Source of the DNA: Armatimonadota bacterium
Lineage (GTDB): Bacteria > Armatimonadota > Fimbriimonadia > Fimbriimonadales > Fimbriimonadaceae
DNA length: 6,520 nt
Assembly: GCA_003516955.1 (NCBI GenBank)
Contig: DPBN01000096.1
Coordinates: 1 to 6,520, forward strand
Reading direction: 5' to 3'
The translations under genes and the position numbers were made by a program. Shown here piece by piece: positions 1 through 4,098 of the stretch. How positions within the stretch are numbered: the stretch's first letter is position 1; the number at the start of each line of letters is the position of its first letter. The notes beneath the pieces are model-generated. The model had not been told where the DNA came from. It worked only from the letters and a program-made list of their open reading frames with translations, and did not search any database.

Positions 1-1986
1 AAGGTTGTGGCGTTCGCGAGGACGGCTCCCGACGACTGGGGCCAGTCGGTGTGGGCGGTCGCCAGCTGGGTTCGGGCGACGGGCGACGACAGCCTGGCGC
101 GCGAGGCGTACCCCGCCTTGGCCGCGCACCTGAGGCACCTACGGGAGGAGACCTCCAAGGATCCGCTCGGCCTGTGGCCCGTCGCCGGACCCTACGACAA
201 CGAGGTCATCAACGGCCACTACACCGCGCACAGCTTCTGGGTGCTGCTGGGTCTGCGGGAGAGCGCCTATCTGGCCCGGATGGCCGGTCACCCGGAGGCC
301 GCGCCGACGTTCCTCAAGGAGCACGACGCCTACCGGCAACGCTTCCTGAGCCGCCTGCGCTGGATCGTGTCCCAGACCGGAGGCTACATCCCACCGGGAG
401 TCGACAAGCCCCTGGACGGCCACGATTGGGAGAACGCGAGCGGCGGCGTGTACCCGTTCGGCGTGTTCCCGCCCGACCACCCGCTGGTCCGGGCCACCAT
501 CGATCTGGTCCGGGAGACCAAGTACCGCGAGGGGATCATGACGTGGGGCCCGAACGCCTTCAACCTGAAGACGCAGATTCTGGCCGGCGTCGAGGATCCG
601 GATCCCCTCTACCTGCACCACTACGAGACGTTCCACGTGATGCAGACCCAGCTGGCGCGCGGAGAGCAGAGGGACGTGATCGAGGACCTGTACTCGGTGC
701 TCGCGCACACGTCGGCGACGCACGCCGGGTTCGAGACGACGATCCGCCCTTGGGGCGACCGCGATCCGGGCGGCAACCGTCCGCCGCACGGCTGGTTCGC
801 CGGGCGCACGATCGAGCTGCTCCGCAACCTGTTCGCCCGCGAGGAGGGCCACAGCCTGCATCTGCTGTCGGCGCTCTCGCCCGCTTGGGTGAAGCCCGGC
901 GAGACGATCGGCGTGCGCCGGTGCTCCACCGACTTCGGCAGCCTGGACCTCTGGCTGCGGTGCCGGGAGGGCGGCGCGACCCTGACGCTGCACCCGACGT
1001 GGAGGCGCGAGCCGGAGCGGCTCGTCCTTCACTGGCCTTGGTTCGTTCGCCCGATCGCGGCCGTCGCCGACGGGCGTCCCGTGCCGATCCGGGCGGGCGT
1101 GACGGAGCTGCCACCGGACGTGTCCACCGTCCGCCTCGAGTGGCGCGCGCTGCCGACCGACCGGCTGAGCTACGACGAGGCCGTCCGCATCTGGCTGCGC
1201 AAGAACTACCGGCCTCGGCCGGGCGAGGACCGGATGTTCCTGTTCCCGCAGCCGGTCGCTCCTCGGCTGTTGGGCGCGGGCCGGATGTTCGTCGGCGCGG
1301 CCAGCGTGCGCTGGGCGAACCCGTCCGGCAAGGGCGAGGTGCGCTTCACGACGGACGGCGCCGAGCCGACGGTCCGCTCGCCGAAGGCCCAGGGGCCGAT
1401 CCGGATCGACCGGACGACGACGCTGAAGGCGGCTGTGTTCTGGCCCGACGGCCGGCGAAGCCCCACAACCTCCGTTCGTCTGGAGCGGGTCGTGCCGAAG
1501 GCGCCGGATTTCGGCCAGGTGGCGGGCCGCGGCCTCCGGGCGAGCCTGTACGTCGGGTCCTTCGACCGGCTTCCCGAGTTCGACAAGCTGCGGCCGGTGT
1601 CCACCGCGACGGTCGCCGCGCCGACCCTTGACCTGCCGGGCAGGCCGGAGGACGGCTTCGCTCTCCGGTTCGAGGGCGCCTTCTGGGCGGACCGTGACGG
1701 CGTGTACGCCTTCGCGCTGGGGTCGGACGACGGGAGCCGGCTGGAGATCGGCGGACGGGTCGTGGTCGACAACGACGGGTTGCACGCCTATCGCGAGTTG
1801 CGGGGGGAGATCGCTCTGAAGAGGGGCTGGCACCGCTTCGCGGTGTCGGTCTTCGATGCCGGTTCGGTGGAGTACCTCAGGCTGTTCCTGCTCGGCCCGG
1901 ATGGGTCGAAGACGCCGGTTCCGGCCGAGCGGTTCGGCCTTCCGCCCGTGCGGCAGGGCGCGGGGGAGATACAATCCCCCCGATGA
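1..1986 (+). CDS. Glycoside hydrolase (six-hairpin/MGH1-like) with chitobiase C-terminal-like and PA14 domains, 5' partial
   Basis: The frame is open from base 1, so the true start and any signal peptide lie upstream; GTG at 7 is only the first in-window start-like codon. Residues below count from that GTG. Residues 1-290 have the aromatic, helix-rich look of an (alpha/alpha)6 sugar hydrolase, with motifs such as DNEVINGHYTAHSFW (64-78), HDWENASGGVYPFGVFPPDHP (139-159) and PPHGWFAGRTIELL (259-272). A beta-rich part follows (about 290-395). Residues 420-495 (RFTTDGAEPT at 446-455, then TLKAAVFWPDG) match the chitobiase/beta-hexosaminidase C-terminal fold. Residues 508-643 match PA14 (RFEGAFWADRDGVYAFALGSDDGSRLEIGG at 554-583, shown here by its ends), a carbohydrate-binding beta-sandwich. 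I infer an extracellular or periplasmic enzyme on plant- or microbe-derived glycans. The exact family and substrate cannot be named, and I cannot assign the catalytic acid pair. The stop overlaps the next gene's start. Confidence 0.85.
   Translation, partial: KVVAFARTAPDDWGQSVWAVASWVRATGDDSLAREAYPALAAHLRHLREETSKDPLGLWPVAGPYDNEVINGHYTAHSFWVLLGLRESAYLARMAGHPEAAPTFLKEHDAYRQRFLSRLRWIVSQTGGYIPPGVDKPLDGHDWENASGGVYPFGVFPPDHPLVRATIDLVRETKYREGIMTWGPNAFNLKTQILAGVEDPDPLYLHHYETFHVMQTQLARGEQRDVIEDLYSVLAHTSATHAGFETTIRPWGDRDPGGNRPPHGWFAGRTIELLRNLFAREEGHSLHLLSALSPAWVKPGETIGVRRCSTDFGSLDLWLRCREGGATLTLHPTWRREPERLVLHWPWFVRPIAAVADGRPVPIRAGVTELPPDVSTVRLEWRALPTDRLSYDEAVRIWLRKNYRPRPGEDRMFLFPQPVAPRLLGAGRMFVGAASVRWANPSGKGEVRFTTDGAEPTVRSPKAQGPIRIDRTTTLKAAVFWPDGRRSPTTSVRLERVVPKAPDFGQVAGRGLRASLYVGSFDRLPEFDKLRPVSTATVAAPTLDLPGRPEDGFALRFEGAFWADRDGVYAFALGSDDGSRLEIGGRVVVDNDGLHAYRELRGEIALKRGWHRFAVSVFDAGSVEYLRLFLLGPDGSKTPVPAERFGLPPVRQGAGEIQSPR
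1962..1980 (+). repeat. Perfect 6-bp hairpin over the trpG ribosome-binding region
   Basis: GGGGGA (1962-1967) and TCCCCC (1975-1980) are exact reverse complements around a 7-base loop, GATACAA. In RNA this would pair the only purine-rich Shine-Dalgarno-like tract upstream of trpG. A ribosome finishing the hydrolase would melt it, which fits translational coupling. The stem is short and has no U tract, so I do not call it a terminator. Confidence 0.45.
1970..1975 (+). promoter_or_regulatory. Candidate -10 element for trpG, possibly leaderless
   Basis: TACAAT differs from TATAAT at one base and ends exactly 7 bases before the trpG ATG. That spacing would put the transcription start on or beside the start codon, as known for leaderless genes in several phyla. 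It lies inside the last codons of the hydrolase in otherwise very GC-rich DNA. I see no convincing -35. Alternatively trpG is simply translated from the hydrolase mRNA. Confidence 0.4.
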
Positions 1987-2582
1987 TCCTGGTGATCGAC
2001 AACTACGACAGCTTCACCTACAACCTGGTCCAATACCTGGGCGTGGTGGGCGCCGAGGTGTCGGTGCACCGGAACGACGCCATCACGTTGCGGGAGGCTC
2101 TCGACCTGAAGCCGGACGGCATTCTGCTGAGCCCCGGCCCCTGCACGCCCGACCGGTCCGGGGTGTGTCTGGACATCCTTCGGGCGGCGATGGCGCCGGA
2201 CTCCGGCTGGCGGACTCCGATCCTGGGCGTGTGCCTCGGTCACCAGGCGATCGGGCTGGTCGCGGGCGCCAGGGTGGGACGCGCCCGCCGCATCCGCCAC
2301 GGCAAGGCCAGCCCGATCCGGCACTTGGGCGTGGGCGTGTTCGAGGGGTTGCCCAACCCGTTCAGCGCGATCCGTTACCACTCGCTGGCCATCCTGCGCG
2401 ACAAGCTTCCGCCGTGCCTCGAGGTCACGGCCGAGTCGGAGGACGACGGAGAGATCATGGGCGTGCGCCACGTGTCGCTCCCGATCGAGGGAGTGCAGTT
2501 CCACCCGGAGTCGGTGCTCACGGAGGCCGGCCTGGACTTGGTTCGGAACTTCGTCCGGCGCGCCACCGGTGCGTCGGTCTAG
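1983..2582 (+). CDS. trpG: Glutamine amidotransferase, anthranilate/aminodeoxychorismate synthase component II
   Basis: At 199 residues this has the normal length for TrpG/PabA. The class I triad is complete: Cys84 in GVCLGHQ (82-88), His174 and Glu176 in VQFHPES (171-177). It also has the N-terminal IDNYDSFTYNL (5-15), the oxyanion-loop SPGP (50-53), HGK (106-108) and RYHSL (131-135). The protein releases ammonia from glutamine and passes it to a chorismate-binding partner (TrpE or PabB), giving anthranilate or aminodeoxychorismate in the cytoplasm. The partner is not in the window, so the choice between trpG, pabA or one amphibolic subunit is open. ATG at 1983 overlaps the hydrolase stop by 4 bases and has GGGGGAG (1962-1968) upstream, but at about 14 bases that is too far to be ideal. 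A -10-like TACAAT also precedes the start. The stop lies inside a CTAG shared with the convergent regulator. Confidence 0.93.
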   Translation: MILVIDNYDSFTYNLVQYLGVVGAEVSVHRNDAITLREALDLKPDGILLSPGPCTPDRSGVCLDILRAAMAPDSGWRTPILGVCLGHQAIGLVAGARVGRARRIRHGKASPIRHLGVGVFEGLPNPFSAIRYHSLAILRDKLPPCLEVTAESEDDGEIMGVRHVSLPIEGVQFHPESVLTEAGLDLVRNFVRRATGASV

Positions 2583-3742
2583 CCGGTCATCTGCCGGGAC
2601 AGCTTCTCCTCGCGGTAGATCGCGGCGACCGATTCGCCTTTGCGGAAGGGAGCGTGGAACAGCAGGCTCAGGTACGGTTTTTGGCGGCCCGTGCGGATCC
2701 GGTCGAGCAGCAGCTCGGCGGCCCGCTCCCCGATCCCGATCCAGTCCTGGACGCACCCGGCCAGCTCCTTGCTGCCGGTGATCTGCCGCTGAACCCCGTC
2801 GAAGCCGACGACGGTGCACTGCTGCGGGACTCTCACCTTGAGCCGGCGCATGGCGGCGATCAGCTGGAGCGCGATGTCGTCGTTCAGCGCGAGGATGGCC
2901 GTCGGCCGGTTGGGCAGCGTCAGCAGGTGGCGCACCATCCTCTCGTTGGCCTGCTCGGTGGTCTCGCCCGGCTGGGCCTCGGAGACCACGAGGAACTCTT
3001 CGCGGAACGGGATCGAAGCCATGTCCAGCGCCCGGCGGTAGCCCTCGATGCGCTCGCGGATCGAGGAGACGCGCTCGTTGCTGGCGACGCAGGCGATCCG
3101 CCGGTGTCCCAGGTCGATCAGAGCGGTGGTGGCCCTGCGCGCCGCTCCGTAGTGGTCGGTGCACACGATGTCGGCCTCGAAGCCGCACGGGGGCATGCGG
3201 TCGACGAACACCAGCGGCAGACCCCGGTGGCGGATGGCCTCGAGGTACGGCCGGTTGATCTCTCCGCCGAGGTACCAGATCAGGACGCCGCGGCAGTTCG
3301 GGTCGTCCGCGGCCTGCTGCAGGAACCGTCCCTCCATCAGCACCAGCTCCGAAGGGCTGGGGTCGGCGATCCTGCGGGAGACCATCACCAGCCGGTGGTG
3401 GGTGGCGCTGAGGATGTGCCGGACGCCCTCGGCGACCAGCGTGACGGGGCACTGGCCTTCGGTGGGCCAGAGGCAGGCTGCCACGTAGTCGGTCTGCCGC
3501 ATCTCGCCGGCGTTGGGCGACACTCCGGCCGTCATGGCCACCCTAGGGCGGCACCTGGGCTCGCGCTCCAGCAGGCAGTCGGTCTCCATCCGCCGCAGCG
3601 CGTTCTGCACGACGGTCCTGCTGACGCCCAGCTCGGCGGCCAGGTCGCGCTCGGGAGGGAGGTACGAGCCTGCGGGGTAGGTGCCGTCCTCGATCCGCCG
3701 GCTCAGGATTCGGACGACCTCGTTCGCATCCATGGAACCCAT
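2579..3742 (-). CDS. GntR-LacI chimeric transcriptional regulator (AraR-like architecture)
   Basis: Residues 7-70 form a GntR winged helix; the signature LPPERDLAAELGVSRTVVQ spans 28-46. A LacI/periplasmic-binding-protein-type effector domain follows at about 85-370. Its landmarks are DLGHRRIACVA (210-220), ERIEGYRRAL (230-239), PTAILALNDDIALQLI (280-295), VPQQCTVVGFDG (305-316) and IGERAAELLLDRI (337-349). This is the plan of Bacillus AraR, a dimeric repressor released by a sugar. The ligand here is unknown. Two starts compete. ATG at 3742 gives 387 residues. ATG at 3733 gives 384 residues, begins MDANEVV as GntR domains usually do, and has CAAAAT exactly 7 bases upstream. No good Shine-Dalgarno precedes either. 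Likely targets by position are the hydrolase-trpG pair that it faces, the divergent polysaccharide genes, or itself; which is inference. Confidence 0.92.
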   Translation of the reverse strand: MGSMDANEVVRILSRRIEDGTYPAGSYLPPERDLAAELGVSRTVVQNALRRMETDCLLEREPRCRPRVAMTAGVSPNAGEMRQTDYVAACLWPTEGQCPVTLVAEGVRHILSATHHRLVMVSRRIADPSPSELVLMEGRFLQQAADDPNCRGVLIWYLGGEINRPYLEAIRHRGLPLVFVDRMPPCGFEADIVCTDHYGAARRATTALIDLGHRRIACVASNERVSSIRERIEGYRRALDMASIPFREEFLVVSEAQPGETTEQANERMVRHLLTLPNRPTAILALNDDIALQLIAAMRRLKVRVPQQCTVVGFDGVQRQITGSKELAGCVQDWIGIGERAAELLLDRIRTGRQKPYLSLLFHAPFRKGESVAAIYREEKLSRQMTG

Positions 3743-3746
3743 TTTG
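3741..3746 (-). promoter_or_regulatory. Weak candidate -10 for the regulator from its second ATG
   Basis: On the minus strand CAAAAT is followed by GGGTTCC and then ATG at 3733-3731, a 7-base spacing equal to that of TACAAT before trpG. It matches TATAAT at four of six positions. If used, transcription would start at the internal ATG and the three preceding codons would not be translated. The intervening GGGTTCC is the same word found repeatedly in the control region. Confidence 0.25.
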
Positions 3747-3777
3747 GTTCAGGGTCGCCCTTCGCCGCTGATCCGTA

Positions 3778-3798
3778 GAATGGCGGGTTCCGCCGTTT
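3778..3798. repeat. Inverted repeat 40 bp upstream of the regulator start
   Basis: GGCGG (3782-3786), spacer GTT and CCGCC (3790-3794) form a perfect stem. It extends outward through a T-G wobble and two A-T pairs to about 3779 and 3797. It could be an operator or an RNA hairpin in the regulator's leader. It has no T tract on either side, so it is not a good intrinsic terminator. It contains the first GGGTTCCG octamer. Confidence 0.4.
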
Positions 3799-3801
3799 CG
3801 A

Positions 3802-3820
3802 AGACCGATCGGCACGGTCT
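3802..3820. promoter_or_regulatory. Candidate operator: 6-bp inverted repeat with embedded palindrome
   Basis: AGACCG (3802-3807) and CGGTCT (3815-3820) are exact reverse complements 7 bases apart. The left half runs into the 8-bp palindrome CCGATCGG (3805-3812). Dyads of this size are the usual binding sites of GntR and LacI type dimers. It sits about 60-90 bp upstream of the regulator start and about 95 bp before the right-pointing -10. Binding by the neighbouring regulator is inference. Confidence 0.35.
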
Positions 3821-3909
3821 GCGCAGGGCCTTGGGAGGGTTCCGTCCGCGCCGGAAGGCCCATCGTCCGAAGGTTCTGGATCGCGGACCGCCTTTCGAGC
3901 GTTGAAAAC

Positions 3910-3918
3910 TGCGATAAT
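3910..3918 (+). promoter_or_regulatory. Extended -10 promoter reading toward the polysaccharide genes
   Basis: TGCGATAAT combines the extended TGn motif (3910-3912) with GATAAT (3913-3918), one base off TATAAT, in the most A+T-rich patch of the intergenic region. No good -35 lies 16-18 bases upstream, which is tolerable for extended -10 promoters. Transcription would start near 3925, leaving a leader of about 175 bases before the ATG at 4099. Confidence 0.5.
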
Positions 3919-3986
3919 CCGCACCAGTCTGCAATGACGTTGTTCCGCCGGCATCCCGTAGGGTTCCGAACTGCCTGTCGATCTGG

Positions 3987-3993
3987 AAAGGAG
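3987..3993 (+). promoter_or_regulatory. Strong Shine-Dalgarno ahead of a GTG, not ahead of the main gene
   Basis: AAAGGAG is followed by a 6-base spacer and GTG at 4000-4002, close to ideal spacing. It is the best ribosome-binding site in the window. It lies more than 100 bases from the ATG at 4099, which itself has only a pyrimidine-rich stretch before it and no Shine-Dalgarno. Confidence 0.5.
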
Positions 3994-3999
3994 CGTTCC

Positions 4000-4092
4000 G
4001 TGCATCCCCGCCCGTCCCTGGGTTGGGGAGACGACCCTCGCCGCCCAGACGACGGAACGGAAGTGGAATCCGCGCCAGACCCCCTTCCCTAG
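4000..4092 (+). CDS. Candidate 30-codon leader ORF, in frame with the following gene
   Basis: GTG at 4000, behind AAAGGAG, opens a frame of 30 codons rich in Pro, Asp and Arg that ends at TAG 4090-4092. The stop is in the same frame as the ATG at 4099, with only two codons (GCA ACC) between. The frame also extends upstream to an ATG at 3934 without a stop. Termination 6 bases before a start that lacks its own Shine-Dalgarno would allow reinitiation, so it may be a leader peptide that couples translation. If the amber were a sense codon, it would add a 33-residue cytoplasmic extension to the Wzz-like protein. Against coding: about a third of the third codon positions are A or T, far more than in the flanking genes. 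I recognise no family. Confidence 0.3.
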   Translation: MHPRPSLGWGDDPRRPDDGTEVESAPDPLP

Positions 4093-4098
4093 GCAACC

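Larger units (their letters stand above)
3785..3968 (+). repeat. GGGTTCCG octamer, three direct copies
   Basis: Exact GGGTTCCG occurs at 3785-3792, 3837-3844 and 3961-3968, and GGGTTCC occurs once on the minus strand at 3740-3734, inside the regulator's first codons. The copies span the whole divergent region, with start spacings of 52 and 124 bp. The flanks differ, so this is not a duplicated segment. It may be a recurring half-site for a DNA-binding protein, or chance in GC-rich DNA. Confidence 0.35.
3743..4098. other. Divergent control region between regulator and polysaccharide genes
   Basis: About 356 bp lie between the two outward-facing genes. I see no convincing long gene. The region contains a right-pointing extended -10, two inverted repeats, three exact GGGTTCCG octamers, and near the right end a Shine-Dalgarno with a short frame, each listed separately. 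Local A+T-rich patches around 3901-3918 stand out from the GC-rich surroundings. This length is generous for a compact genome and suggests real regulation of one or both flanking genes. Confidence 0.7.

Noticed and set aside
2583..2600. CCGG-N7-CCGG pairing just after the trpG stop, as a terminator
   Set aside because: The stem is only 4 bp, has no T tract and lies inside the regulator coding sequence.
1856..3778. 640-residue plus-strand frame spanning trpG, the convergent regulator and the intergenic start
   Set aside because: It covers two well-recognised genes in other frames and its translation has no recognisable domain. It is a composition artefact.
3778..3798. GGCGG-GTT-CCGCC stem as an intrinsic terminator
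   Set aside because: Neither strand has a following run of T, and it lies upstream rather than downstream of both flanking genes.
3902..3907. TTGAAA as the -35 of the GATAAT promoter
   Set aside because: It lies only 5 bases from GATAAT, far too close, and no -10-like hexamer lies 16-18 bases downstream of it.
3749..4096. 115-residue minus-strand frame filling the divergent region, ending 6 bases before the regulator start
   Set aside because: Its position looks operon-like, but it begins with TTG, has no nearby Shine-Dalgarno, is Arg/Gly/Pro-rich and shows no family. It would also run through the right-pointing promoter elements.
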